A stretch of DNA of 64,000 bases from Muribaculaceae bacterium (GCA_009775375.1 VSPO01000003.1:6602-70601), one strand, 5' to 3'; counted from the first letter of the stretch, positions 15,641-26,163 are shown. The notes: generated by a model from the sequence alone, not told the origin. Numbers and translations are program-made.

Positions 15641-16315
15641 ATGGGTATAATTACTTTGAATGGTGTGGATAAGGTTTATCGCACTAAGGACATCGAGACA
15701 TTGGCATTGGAAAACGTCAATCTGGAAATTGAGAAGGGAGAGTTCGTGAGCATCATGGGTCCTTCGGGTTGCGGAAAGTCAACGCTTCTGAATATAATCG
15801 GTCTTCTCGACGTGCCTACGAAAGGGACGGTCACGATCATGGACGATGCCACGGGCGAGATGAACGATAGCCAGCTTTCCGAATTCCGCAATAAGAACAT
15901 CGGCTTCGTCTTCCAGAGCTTCCATCTTATTCCGTCGCTCAACGTTTCCGACAACGTGGCTCTTCCGCTTGCCTATCGCAGTGGCGTCAGCGCCAAGGAG
16001 CGACATGAGAAAGTGGAAGAGGTGCTGACACGCCTCGGACTTAGCCACCGTATGCGCCACTTCCCCGGTCAGCTTTCGGGCGGACAGTGCCAGAGGGTGG
16101 CGATAGCCAGGGCCATCGTGGGCGATCCGCAGATTGTGCTTGCCGACGAACCTACCGGTAACCTCGACTCCAAAATGGGCCAGGAGGTGATGGAGATTCT
16201 CCATCAGCTTAACAAGGAGGACGGCCGCACGATCGTCATGGTGACCCACAACGAGAGCCAGGCACGCATGACCGACCGCATCATCCGCTTCTTCGACGGT
16301 CGCCAGGTAGAGTGA
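15641..16315 (+). CDS. ABC transporter ATP-binding protein (MacB/LolD type)
   Basis: A 224-residue stand-alone nucleotide-binding domain. Walker A is GPSGCGKST, the Q-loop is in FVFQSFHLIP, the signature is LSGGQCQRVAIARAI, Walker B is IVLADEPTGNLD and the switch His is in MVTHNES. The size and the PTKGTVTIMDDATGEMNDSQLSEFRNKNIGFVFQ segment place it with the LolD/MacB/FtsE group that powers mechanotransmission rather than substrate channels. It is the only ATPase for the four permeases that follow, so it probably pairs with each permease dimer. Confidence 0.95.
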   Translation: MGIITLNGVDKVYRTKDIETLALENVNLEIEKGEFVSIMGPSGCGKSTLLNIIGLLDVPTKGTVTIMDDATGEMNDSQLSEFRNKNIGFVFQSFHLIPSLNVSDNVALPLAYRSGVSAKERHEKVEEVLTRLGLSHRMRHFPGQLSGGQCQRVAIARAIVGDPQIVLADEPTGNLDSKMGQEVMEILHQLNKEDGRTIVMVTHNESQARMTDRIIRFFDGRQVE

Positions 16316-16328
16316 TTTGAAATTTGTC

Positions 16329-16371
16329 AGCACCCGAAAACGGAAAACCGACAACTGAAAACGAACAACAA
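16329..16371. repeat. 14-bp CTGAAAAC-type repeat before the first permease
   Basis: Repeats of GAAAACGG, GAAAACCGACAA and CTGAAAACGAACAA run right up to the permease start. The same family, longer, precedes the third permease at 19075-19163. A start at TTG 16324 would read these repeats as protein and is rejected. Confidence 0.6.
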
Positions 16372-17661
16372 ATGAACTACATAAAACAAATATGGTATGA
16401 GATGCGGCATCAGAAGATGATGACGTGGGTTGCGATTTCCGGCACCGCGCTTTCAATCTTCCTGGTGATGGCTTTCTTCATGACCGAGGAGGCTAAGACC
16501 GTGGCGATGTCGCCTGAGAGCAATCGTCCCCGCATCTATATAGGAGAGAATTTCCATATGCGTGAGGCCGGGAAATACAACGACAGCTCATCTCCCGTCT
16601 CGTATGAATTCGCTCAGAAATTTTATTCGGATCTCGATGGGGTGGAGAGGATATCGTTCATCAATGCTTGGCAGGACAATTGCGACGTCAACGTAAAAGG
16701 GGGAGAGATGGTTTCCGCTCTCAACGCCCCTGTTGATGATGAGTTTTGGAACATCTATGATTTCACTTTCATTGACGGTCGTCCGTTTGAAAATGCCGAG
16801 TATAAATCCACGGCCAAAAAAGCGATACTGACGCAAGGACTCGCCCGCAAGCTCTTTGGCGAGGATAAAGTGGCGGGACGTGAGGTGGTCATCGACTGTA
16901 TGCCCTACGATGTAGTGGGAGTCGTGGAGGACGTCAATCCATTGTTCCAGACGGCCTATGCCAATATTTATACGATCTACGACAACGGCAAAAAACTTCA
17001 GAACGATCCCGGTTTTGGCAATGCACGCGCCATCCTGCTGGCAAAGGAGGGAGTGACGCAGACGGACCTTCAGCGTCAGGTGGAGAGCCGCTATGCCATC
17101 GTCAACAGTGAGTTCAGCAAAGAGGGGAAAGAGGTGGTGTATCACGGCCAGCCCTATAGCACTGCGGAGGTGATGAACGGCGGCTACGGCAGCAACAACA
17201 GCCCCGACCTCGAAACCAGCAACCGCATCAACTACGTCATCTACGCCATCCTCATCCTTCTCCCTGCCATCAACCTGAGTAGCATGACGCGAAGCCGTCT
17301 GCGCCACAGGGTGACGGAGATAGGCGTCCGCCGTGCTTTCGGTGCAAAGAAGAGGAGCATAATCATGCAGATGTTTGGCGAGAACTTGATCATCACGCTT
17401 CTCGGGGGCGCGATAGGCTTGATATTCAGCGTGCTCTTCGTATGGCTCGCATCGAGTCTCTTCTTCGCCATGACCGGCGACCTCGACCCCTCGTCGCTCG
17501 ACGTGGTCAACGCCCAGCCCACGCTTGCCATGCTCTTCACGTGGAAAAACTTCTTCGTGGCATTGGGATTCTGTTTCATACTCAACATAATATCCGCGAC
17601 CGTCCCGGCATGGAAAGCCTCAAGGGTGGAGCCGGCCGTGGCAATCGCAAAATCAAGATAA
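16372..17661 (+). CDS. FtsX/MacB-like ABC permease 1
   Basis: A 429-residue inner-membrane permease. One N-terminal transmembrane helix (about 17-37, TWVAISGTALSIFLVMAFFM) is followed by a periplasmic MacB-PCD-type domain to about 280 and a C-terminal FtsX module of three helices. The module has the family motif SRLRHRVTEIGVRRAFGAKKRSIIMQ that couples to the ATPase. The start MNYIKQIWYEMRHQKMMTW is shared almost exactly with permease 3 at 19165. Only 12 bases separate its stop from permease 2, so the pair probably forms a heterodimer. Confidence 0.92.
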   Translation: MNYIKQIWYEMRHQKMMTWVAISGTALSIFLVMAFFMTEEAKTVAMSPESNRPRIYIGENFHMREAGKYNDSSSPVSYEFAQKFYSDLDGVERISFINAWQDNCDVNVKGGEMVSALNAPVDDEFWNIYDFTFIDGRPFENAEYKSTAKKAILTQGLARKLFGEDKVAGREVVIDCMPYDVVGVVEDVNPLFQTAYANIYTIYDNGKKLQNDPGFGNARAILLAKEGVTQTDLQRQVESRYAIVNSEFSKEGKEVVYHGQPYSTAEVMNGGYGSNNSPDLETSNRINYVIYAILILLPAINLSSMTRSRLRHRVTEIGVRRAFGAKKRSIIMQMFGENLIITLLGGAIGLIFSVLFVWLASSLFFAMTGDLDPSSLDVVNAQPTLAMLFTWKNFFVALGFCFILNIISATVPAWKASRVEPAVAIAKSR

Positions 17662-17673
17662 ATCAGACAGGCT

Positions 17674-18912
17674 ATGAAAAGATCATTATTGACACAGATA
17701 AAGAATGAATGGCGCGACAACATCTGGATGACGGTCGAGCTGGCTGTGGTGGTGATTGCCATCTGGCTTATCATGACGTTTCTCTATCTCCTGACTGCGG
17801 GACTTTTCACTGAGCGAGGTTTCGATCCCGAAGACGTCTACGTGCTTCAGGCAAGAAACGTCTCCAAGTCGAGCCCTGAGTATGTGGAGACCGGCGACTC
17901 TACATGGGCGTCGCTTTTCGACGACCGTGCAGCTCTTCTGCAGCGTCTCCGGGAGCATAAGGATGTGGAATCCGTGGCATTGTCGGGCGGGGCTATCCCC
18001 TACAACTATAACTACAACGGCAACATGATTTCCGTGCCCAACGAACCTGACAGCATCTTCTATTCCGGCAATTTCCGCTACGGTTCGCCCGACATCGTGA
18101 AGGCGCTCGGACTCAGGAGTCTGACTGGCACAAGCCCTGACAAACTCGTGGAGATGCTTGAGCGAGGGGAGATCCTTATCTCCGACAACGACGCTTACGT
18201 GCGTCAAGGACGCGATCCCTTCGCGTTGAAGGGGAAGATGGTGATCTTCGGGCAGGATTCGAGCAAGACTTATCGCGTGGGCGACATTATAGCCAATATC
18301 CGTCGCAACGATTACGAGGAGGCAAGGGCAGGGACGGTATTGGTTCCCATTGATGAGAAGAACAAATGGGCGTATGAGCTGGCAATCAAGGTAAAACCGG
18401 GCCATGGCGATAGTTTCAAGGAAGCGTTCAAGAACGACAAATCGCTCCAAAGGCAACGCAACATGTATTTCACCGACCTTAAGAGCCTGATGGACAAACG
18501 CGAGGGCAACCAGCGTTCGCTCGACACTAAGGTTAGGATGTTCGCCGTCGTGATGGGCTTTCTGTTGCTGACCATCTTCTTGGGTTTGCTCGGCACGTTC
18601 TGGTTCCGTATGCAGCAGCGCGTCAGTGAGATTGCCATCCGGAAGGTCTGCGGAGCCACCAAGGTTCAGATATTCATGCGCATTTTCGGAGAGGGGATGA
18701 TCCTTTTGGGATTCGCCGTGATAATAGCCTCAGCCATCGTATGGCCTTTCAGCCACTATGCCATCGACCAAGCCGGCATTGAATGGTATGAGATATTGAT
18801 ATTCGAATTGGTGGCGATAGGATTGGTGGCACTCGGCATCTTGCTTAGCGTCATTTATCCTGCCCGCAAAGCCATGAACATCGAGCCGGCGATCGCCATC
18901 AAGGATGAGTAG
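17674..18912 (+). CDS. FtsX/MacB-like ABC permease 2
   Basis: A 412-residue partner permease: N-terminal helix around 18-43 (WMTVELAVVVIAIWLIMTFLYLL region), periplasmic domain with RNDYEEARAGTVLVPIDEKNKW, and a C-terminal three-helix FtsX module with RVSEIAIRKVCGATKVQIFMRI. It differs from permease 1 in the periplasmic part but is a clear paralogue of permease 4 at 20487: both end in MNIEPAIAIKDE/MRIEPAIAIKDE, and the bases after the stop are also alike (AGTGAG-GGAGCTCAAAGTA). Confidence 0.92.
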   Translation: MKRSLLTQIKNEWRDNIWMTVELAVVVIAIWLIMTFLYLLTAGLFTERGFDPEDVYVLQARNVSKSSPEYVETGDSTWASLFDDRAALLQRLREHKDVESVALSGGAIPYNYNYNGNMISVPNEPDSIFYSGNFRYGSPDIVKALGLRSLTGTSPDKLVEMLERGEILISDNDAYVRQGRDPFALKGKMVIFGQDSSKTYRVGDIIANIRRNDYEEARAGTVLVPIDEKNKWAYELAIKVKPGHGDSFKEAFKNDKSLQRQRNMYFTDLKSLMDKREGNQRSLDTKVRMFAVVMGFLLLTIFLGLLGTFWFRMQQRVSEIAIRKVCGATKVQIFMRIFGEGMILLGFAVIIASAIVWPFSHYAIDQAGIEWYEILIFELVAIGLVALGILLSVIYPARKAMNIEPAIAIKDE

Positions 18913-18925
18913 TGAGTGGAGCTCA

Positions 18926-19052
18926 AAGTATGAAGTATTAAGTATGAGGTATGAAGGGTTAAAGCCTGTCGGCTTTAAGTATTAAGGTGGTAAGCCTTTG
19001 GCTTACGGTGTTAAGGGTTAAGGTCTCTCGGCTTTTGGTTTTAAGGATTTAA
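18926..19052. repeat. Heptamer array with AAGCC/GGCTT hairpins, copy 2
   Basis: AAGTATG/AAGTATT units start at 18926, followed by AAAGCCTGTCGGCTTT and TAAGCCTTTGGCTTA hairpins and GGGTTAAGG units. It is the longest of the three copies. Confidence 0.7.
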
Positions 19053-19074
19053 GTAATGATTGAATCTAAACCTC

Positions 19075-19163
19075 CGACCGACGACTGAAAACCAACAACT
19101 GAAAACTGACGACGGAAAACTGACAACTGAAAACCGACAACCGACAACTGAAAACTGACAACA
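19075..19163. repeat. 14-bp CTGAAAAC-type repeat before the third permease
   Basis: At least five tandem copies of a unit close to TGACAACTGAAAAC end at the ATG of permease 3. The matching, shorter array before permease 1 indicates that the upstream region was copied together with the genes. Confidence 0.7.
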
Positions 19164-19164
19164 A

Positions 19165-20460
19165 ATGAACTATATAAAACAAATATGGTATGAGATGCGG
19201 CATCAGAAGATGATGACGTGGGTGTCGATTTCAGGCACCGCGTTATCGGTGTTCTTGGTGATGGCTTTCTTCATGACCGACGGGATAAAGTCGGCAGAGG
19301 TGGCTCCGGCATCCAATCGCCACTGCATTCTGACCGGGAAATCGCTATCGGTGGAAATTGACGGCAATCCGATGGTGCTCTCCCCCGGACTTTCCAGCAA
19401 TCTTGCCAACGACCTTTATTCCGGACTCGACGGAGTGGAAAGGATTTCATACGTGAAATCGTGGGAGCAGATGGCGGATGTCAGCGTGAAGGGGGGAAAG
19501 CTTCTTTCGTTGCAACCCCGGCACGTAGACGACCAGTTCTGGAAAATCTATGATTTCAGCTTCATCGACGGCCGTCCGTTTGACAAGGCCGAAGCTGCCG
19601 ACGGCGCAAAAGTAGTGGTGCTTTCCCGCAGCGCTGCCCGAAGGCTCTTCAACGATGTGGAGGTGGCAGGTCGGGAGGTGAAGATCGGATACGACGATTA
19701 TCGGGTGGTCGGTGTCGTGGAGGATGCCAGCCCACTTCTAACGGAGATTTTCGCCAACCTTTTCCTTCCGTTTGCCCCCCGTTCCAACAATTATTCCACC
19801 TACGAGGGAGTATCCACCGTGCGGATGCTTCTTGCGCAGGGAGCGGATGTCGACAAGATCAAGGGAGAAGTGGCGAGAAGGATGAAGTCTATCACCGCAG
19901 CCAACGGCGACAAGGAGGAGATGAAGCTCCGCTACGGCGGCCAGCCCTACACTCTCTATGAGACCAACAACAGCAATGCCCACAACTTCATGGAGGGGAA
20001 ACCTGACAGCCACAGACGCAACATGTTGATGTATTATTCAGTGTTTATCCTTCTTCCTGCCGTCACCTTGGGAAGCATGACTCATAGCCGGATGCTGCGA
20101 CGCATCTCCGAGATAGGGGTACGTAGAGCCTATGGCGCGAAACGGTCGTCGATAATCATGCAGCTTCTATGGGAGAATTTCCTCATCACGCTTGCCGGCG
20201 GACTCATCGGACTTCTCGTCTGCGTGCTGTTTATGCTTCTGCTATCGTCATACTTCATCACAATGATAGACTACAGCTATATGTCGGCGCTTGAGGATGT
20301 TTATTCCCGACCGACGTTTTCAATGCTGTTTCAGTGGGAAAACTTCGCCGTGGCTGTCTTGGTGTGTCTTGTGCTCAACATACTCTGCGCGTTTATTCCC
20401 GCATGGCGTGCCTCGCGAGTGGAACCGGCAATTGCCATATCAAGGAGCAGGGATATATAG
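19165..20460 (+). CDS. FtsX/MacB-like ABC permease 3 (paralogue of permease 1)
   Basis: A 431-residue permease with the same N-terminal block as permease 1 and the same architecture: one helix, a periplasmic domain of about 240 residues, then three helices with RMLRRISEIGVRRAYGAKRSSIIMQ. The periplasmic domain has diverged strongly (for example FANLFLPFAPRSNNYSTYEG), while both membrane parts stay close, as expected if the extracytoplasmic half sets specificity. It has no ATPase of its own nearby and probably uses the one at 15641. Confidence 0.92.
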   Translation: MNYIKQIWYEMRHQKMMTWVSISGTALSVFLVMAFFMTDGIKSAEVAPASNRHCILTGKSLSVEIDGNPMVLSPGLSSNLANDLYSGLDGVERISYVKSWEQMADVSVKGGKLLSLQPRHVDDQFWKIYDFSFIDGRPFDKAEAADGAKVVVLSRSAARRLFNDVEVAGREVKIGYDDYRVVGVVEDASPLLTEIFANLFLPFAPRSNNYSTYEGVSTVRMLLAQGADVDKIKGEVARRMKSITAANGDKEEMKLRYGGQPYTLYETNNSNAHNFMEGKPDSHRRNMLMYYSVFILLPAVTLGSMTHSRMLRRISEIGVRRAYGAKRSSIIMQLLWENFLITLAGGLIGLLVCVLFMLLLSSYFITMIDYSYMSALEDVYSRPTFSMLFQWENFAVAVLVCLVLNILCAFIPAWRASRVEPAIAISRSRDI

Positions 20461-20486
20461 TAGGAAACGAATAAACGAGAAAAGAA

Positions 20487-21731
20487 ATGAAAAGATCTTT
20501 GCTTAAGCAGATGTGCAACGAATGGAGAGGCAATCTCTGGGTCATAGCCGGACTCACGGTCGTGAGTTCGGCAGTATGGATCTTGTGTGCGCAACTCTAC
20601 GGCATTCTGCGGCCTACGTTCTATCCCATGGGGTTTGAAGACGAGGGGCTATATATAATGTCGGTGCATGACGTGCCGGAAGGAGAATCCAATAAGAGTG
20701 GTCAGGATTCCAAAGCCTTGGCCGACCGAAACGGCGACTTAAGGGCACTGCTGAAGGAGTTTCGTGAGAATCCCAACGTGGAGGTGGCCGGTCTGTCGAT
20801 GAACGGCACTCCCTATCAGCGCAGTTGGTATGCATCGCTGTGGCTCGCGGAAGAACCCGACACCACAGGTTATTCCGGCTATACGAAGTTTATGACTCCC
20901 GAGATGGTCAGGGTGCTTGGGCTGCGCAGCTCGACGGGGAAATCCACTGAGGAACTTGAGGCCGTTCTCCGCAAGGGCGAAGTGCTGATTACTACTCGTC
21001 CGGGCGTAGATGAGGAGGTAGCGGAATCGGGAGGGTATCTTCCCGCCGCCATGATAGGCAAGAAAGTGACCGGAGAGGCCGGTGGCACTTCTGAATACGT
21101 GGTGGGCGACGTGGTAGACGTGATGCGCGAGTCGATGTTCTACAGACCAATGGGCACAATCATCAAGCCTCTTGCAGAGGAGAATCCCTACGTGGTAGGC
21201 GAGATTGCCGTTCGCGTAAAGCCCGGCATGGGAGAGGCTTTCATGGATGATTTCGAGAGCAAAGGAGAGATGCAGGAGAGAGGCTGCATCTATCTGAGCG
21301 CACCGGATAAAGTGACCTACCGTCGGATGTCTGCCGAGCAGTCTGAAATTGTCTCGACGCGTCTTTACGTCTCGCTGATATGCTTTATATTCATCATCAT
21401 CTTCTTAGGGCTGTTGGGCTCGTTCTGGTTTAGGGTGCAACAGCGTACGGGAGAGATTGCCATCCGCAAGGTGTGCGGAGCGAGCCGCAGGGCAATATTC
21501 CATAGGATTATAGGCGAAGGGATGATACTTCTTCTCGTTGCCACGGCGTTGGCAGCCGCCGCGGCTTGGACCATCATATTCAAGTCAGATCCGGGAGAAG
21601 ATCATATGCCGGCTCTAATCATTGAGCTACTGACATTCGTCATAGTATCTGTTTGCGTGGTGGTCAGTCTTTGGTGGCCGGCCCGCAGAGCGATGAGAAT
21701 AGAGCCGGCAATCGCCATCAAGGATGAGTAG
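20487..21731 (+). CDS. FtsX/MacB-like ABC permease 4 (paralogue of permease 2)
   Basis: A 414-residue permease starting MKRSLLKQMCNEWRGNLWVI, parallel to MKRSLLTQIKNEWRDNIWMT of permease 2. Its C-terminal FtsX module has RTGEIAIRKVCGASRRAIFHRI. It lies 26 bases after permease 3. The pair 3-4 is a tandem copy of pair 1-2 that has diverged mostly in the periplasmic domain. Confidence 0.92.
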   Translation: MKRSLLKQMCNEWRGNLWVIAGLTVVSSAVWILCAQLYGILRPTFYPMGFEDEGLYIMSVHDVPEGESNKSGQDSKALADRNGDLRALLKEFRENPNVEVAGLSMNGTPYQRSWYASLWLAEEPDTTGYSGYTKFMTPEMVRVLGLRSSTGKSTEELEAVLRKGEVLITTRPGVDEEVAESGGYLPAAMIGKKVTGEAGGTSEYVVGDVVDVMRESMFYRPMGTIIKPLAEENPYVVGEIAVRVKPGMGEAFMDDFESKGEMQERGCIYLSAPDKVTYRRMSAEQSEIVSTRLYVSLICFIFIIIFLGLLGSFWFRVQQRTGEIAIRKVCGASRRAIFHRIIGEGMILLLVATALAAAAAWTIIFKSDPGEDHMPALIIELLTFVIVSVCVVVSLWWPARRAMRIEPAIAIKDE

Positions 21732-21745
21732 TGAGCGGAGCTCAA

Positions 21746-21800
21746 AGTATTAAGGATGAAGTATTAAGTATTAAGGTTGAAGCCTGTCGGCTTTGGTTTT
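21746..21800. repeat. Heptamer array with AAGCC/GGCTT hairpin, copy 3
   Basis: AAGTATT, AAGGATG, AAGTATT, AAGTATT, AAGGTTG units in a row, then AAGCCTGTCGGCTT. It sits after permease 4 exactly as copy 2 sits after permease 2. Confidence 0.7.
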
Positions 21801-21818
21801 GATTAAATTTGATTGGAT

Positions 21819-23300
21819 ATGCGTAAACAGTTTTTTCAATTCTTTATAGTTTTTGCTTGTGTGTTTCCTGCCTTGGGGCAGGAGGCACACAAACTCTCCC
21901 TCTCTTTGACGGAGGTCATGGCGAGGGCAAGGGTCAACAGTGTGGATGCGGAGGTGGCGCTCAATCAGTTGAAGAGCGCTTATTGGGCCTATCGGTCGTA
22001 TAGGGCTGAGTTGCTACCGGAGGTGGCGCTTCGTGCCACGCTTCCTTCCTACCATAAGCAATACAGTCCGTATATGGACAGCTCGGGAAGCTACAGCTTC
22101 GTGCACAACAACTATCTTCAGCTCAACGGAGAGCTATCGGTCACCCAGAACATATGGCTGACGGGAGGCCAGGTGTCGGTCAATTCTTCGCTCGACTTCT
22201 ATCGCCAACTGAGCGACGGTCCGTTCAACCGGTATATGTCGATACCCGTGGCCGTGACGCTCAACCAGCCGATATTCGGGGTCAACAACCTGAAATGGAA
22301 CCGCAAGATCGAGCCGGTGAGGTATGAGGAGGCCAAGGCACAGTTCCTGAGCGCTTCGGAAGATGTCGCCACAACGGCCATCCAATATTATTTCCAGCTG
22401 CTTATGGCTAAGGAGAACTATCAGATCGCCGTGCAGAATCTTGAGAACTCTGAGCGACTTTATGAAGTGGCGAAGGAGAAGCGGGAAATGGGGCGCATAA
22501 GCCAGAACGATTTGCTGCAGATGGAGCTCAACCTGCTGAATGCCCGAACTGATATGACCGATTGTGAGAGCTCGCTGAAAAGCAATATGTTTCAGCTTCG
22601 CAGTTTTCTTGACTACGACGAGAACGTTGATATTGAGCCGGAGATTCCTTTGGACGTGCCGGAGGTGGAGATCGGCTTCGACGACGCTCTCGTAAAGGCC
22701 CTCGACAACAATCGCTTCGCCAAGCAGATGGTTCGCCGTCAGCTAGAGGCTGACTATAACGTGGCCAAGGCCAAGGGGGCGCAGCGGGAGATAAACCTTT
22801 TTGCACAGGTAGGCTACACGGGCACGGACCATACCCTCAAAGGGGGCTACAACAATCTGAAGAGCAACCAGGTGGTGGAAATCGGTTTTGAGATACCGCT
22901 CGTGGACTGGGGGCGAAGGAAGGGACAAGTGAAGGTGGCTGAGAGCAATCGTAAGCTTGTGGAGAGCCAGGTGCGTCAGGAGACACAGAATTTCCGTCAG
23001 TACCTGTTTATACTTGTTGAAAGATACGGGAATCAGCTTCGTCAGCTTCAGACGGCCCGTCGCGCCGATGAGATAGCGCAGAAGCGTTACGCCACAAACG
23101 TCGAGACCTTCCTGATAGGAAAAATCTCTACGTTGGATCTGAATGACTCACGGGTGAAGAAAGATGAGGCACGGCGGGAATATGTCAATGAGCTTTATTC
23201 CTTTTGGCTCTACTACTATCAGATCCGCAGCCTCACGCTTTGGGACTACAAGAACAACACTGGAATTGATTCCGACATAGAATCGATTCTCAATTCCTGA
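21819..23300 (+). CDS. TolC-like outer-membrane efflux protein
   Basis: A 493-residue OEP-family protein forming the outer-membrane channel and periplasmic tunnel. I start at ATG 21819 (MRKQFFQFFIVFACVFPALGQ, a signal peptide); the TTG at 21813 is less likely. Two structural repeats are visible: long amphipathic helices around 30-70, 180-250 (YYFQLLMAKENYQIAVQNLENSERLYEVAKEKREMG) and 360-440. NDLLQMELNLLNARTD and STLDLNDSRVKKDEARREYVN are the two equivalent helix-turn motifs. It completes the adaptor-ABC-outer membrane system begun at 14209. Confidence 0.92.
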   Translation: MRKQFFQFFIVFACVFPALGQEAHKLSLSLTEVMARARVNSVDAEVALNQLKSAYWAYRSYRAELLPEVALRATLPSYHKQYSPYMDSSGSYSFVHNNYLQLNGELSVTQNIWLTGGQVSVNSSLDFYRQLSDGPFNRYMSIPVAVTLNQPIFGVNNLKWNRKIEPVRYEEAKAQFLSASEDVATTAIQYYFQLLMAKENYQIAVQNLENSERLYEVAKEKREMGRISQNDLLQMELNLLNARTDMTDCESSLKSNMFQLRSFLDYDENVDIEPEIPLDVPEVEIGFDDALVKALDNNRFAKQMVRRQLEADYNVAKAKGAQREINLFAQVGYTGTDHTLKGGYNNLKSNQVVEIGFEIPLVDWGRRKGQVKVAESNRKLVESQVRQETQNFRQYLFILVERYGNQLRQLQTARRADEIAQKRYATNVETFLIGKISTLDLNDSRVKKDEARREYVNELYSFWLYYYQIRSLTLWDYKNNTGIDSDIESILNS

Positions 23301-23349
23301 GACGGCTTTTTCACCTTACGACAAACAGCTTTCAGAGGAGAGCTTTGCG

Positions 23350-23513
23350 ATTATTCCCCAATAAAAATGCGGAAGAACGGCAATTATTCCCCAAAAAAAT
23401 GCGGATTGACTGCAATTATTCCCCAAAAAAAATGCGGAAGAGCGGCAATTATTCCCCAATAAAAATGTGGAAGAACGGCAATTATTCCCCAATAAAAATG
23501 TGGATGCTGTTGC
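23350..23513. repeat. Five 33-bp tandem repeats upstream of the response-regulator promoter
   Basis: ATTATTCCCCA starts at 23350, 23383, 23415, 23448 and 23481, so the spacing is 33, 32, 33, 33. Each unit continues with an A-tract (AATAAAAATG or AAAAAAATG) and GCGGAAGAACGGCA-like sequence, with the last unit diverging. The array ends where the -33 box of the next promoter begins. A 67-residue frame over it only reads the repeat (NYSPIKMW and the like) and is not called. Spacing near three helical turns would place proteins or A-tracts on one DNA face (inference). Confidence 0.85.
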
Positions 23514-23540
23514 TTAATCAGTTGAGAATGCTTAAATTTG
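23509..23540 (+). promoter_or_regulatory. Promoter of the response regulator/histidine kinase pair
   Basis: GTTG (23509-23512), 20 bases, then TAAATTTG (23533-23540), one mismatch from TTTG-N20-TAnnTTTG. The start codon is 20 bases after the -7 box. Confidence 0.6.
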
Positions 23541-23560
23541 CGTCATAAATTATATAGGAT

Positions 23561-24879
<1,319 letters not shown>

Positions 24880-24880
<1 letters not shown>

Positions 24881-26163
24881 TGGGTTCGAAGTTTTTGTTT
24901 TCTGTTTTGGCATTGTGCCTCGTCGGATTTGCGGTCTTCTGGATGAAGGAGGGAGGCAATGGCTGGGGATATGCGATTATGGGGATGATGGCAGTTGTCA
25001 TGGCTTTGCTGTTCAGAAGCGTGATAATGCCGAAGCACACCGTGGCCAAGGGTTTGTCGCTCATCGCTTCCCAGGATTTCAACAATCGGCTGACTAAAGT
25101 GGGGGAGAGGGATTCCGACAGAATCGTAGGCCTTTTCAACACGATGATCGACAAGCTTCGCAACGAGCGCCTGCTTAATATTGAAAGGGAAGGCTTCCTG
25201 CAATTGCTGATAGACGCCTCGCCCATGGGGGTCGCGACGTTGGATTTCGATGGCCGTATTTCGATGGCCAATGAAGCTTTCCTGAAGATGACGGGCTTGG
25301 GAAGCTTGGAAAGCGTGGCGGGGAAGGGGTTCGACGAATTGGATTTTGACTTGCGCGACAGCCTGCGGGGCGTGGCGCTCGGAGGGGAGAGCGTCATAAG
25401 ACGGGGCGACATAAGGATGTATCGCTGCTATCATCTCAATTTTATCCAATCAGGTTTTCGAAGGGAGTTTTATTTGCTTGAGAGTCTGACGGAAGAGATT
25501 ATGAAGGCAGAGCGTGCGGCATATGAGAAGGTCATAAGGATAATCTCTCATGAGGTCAACAACACGATGGGGGGAGTGAGGAGCGTGTTGGACACGATTG
25601 GCACTATCGTGGAGGATGAAGAGGTGGAGAGGGTGATAGAGAGTTGCGACAATCGATGTGAGCAATTGTGTGGGTTTATCAGTTCGTATGCGGATGTTGT
25701 GAGGGTTCCTGATCCGGTGGTCAGGAGGAATGATTTGGCCGACGACATAGGGAAGTTGATGCCATTTTTAAGGGAGATGGTGAGAGAGGATATTGAATTG
25801 AATTTCAAAGCGGAGGCAGCATCGCTTGAGGCGAGCTATGATAAGGCATTGATGGAGCAGGTGGTGGTCAATGTCGTTAAAAACGCGGCAGAAAGCATCC
25901 ACGGAGATGGAGGGAGAATAGAGATTCTGGCGATTGAGGATAATGAAAACGCGATAGTTGAGATAGCCAATAATGGGGATGCGATTACGGAAGAGGTGTC
26001 GGCGCAGTTGTTCCGGCCATTCTTTTCGACGAAGAGAGAGGGGAGAGGGCTTGGCCTGACCTTGGTAGGGGAGATACTCAACCGGCACAAGGCTCATTTC
26101 TCGCTGCGCACTTATCCCGACGGCCTGACCCGCTTCCGCATCCAGCTGCCCTCATCGAGCTGA
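24880..26163 (+). CDS. Sensor histidine kinase, partner of the sigma-54 regulator
   Basis: A 427-residue membrane kinase with two helices (about 4-21 and 29-48) separated by only about eight residues, so there is almost no periplasmic sensor. A HAMP-like linker (53-100) and a PAS-like domain (105-200, LLIDASPMGVATLDFDGRISMANEAF) follow. The dimerisation/phosphoacceptor segment has H224 (IISHEVNNTMGG, the HEVNN variety), and the ATPase domain has NVVKNAAESI and GRGLGLTLVGEIL. It is NtrB/AtoS-like and probably senses inside the membrane or cytoplasm. It shares one base with the regulator stop. Confidence 0.92.

Noticed and set aside
23350..23513. CRISPR-like array
   Set aside because: The units are contiguous with no unique spacers and there are no cas genes.
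23345..23548. 67-residue frame over the 33-bp repeats
   Set aside because: The peptide is only the repeat translated, one unit is 32 bases so the frame shifts, and a promoter for the next gene lies at its end.
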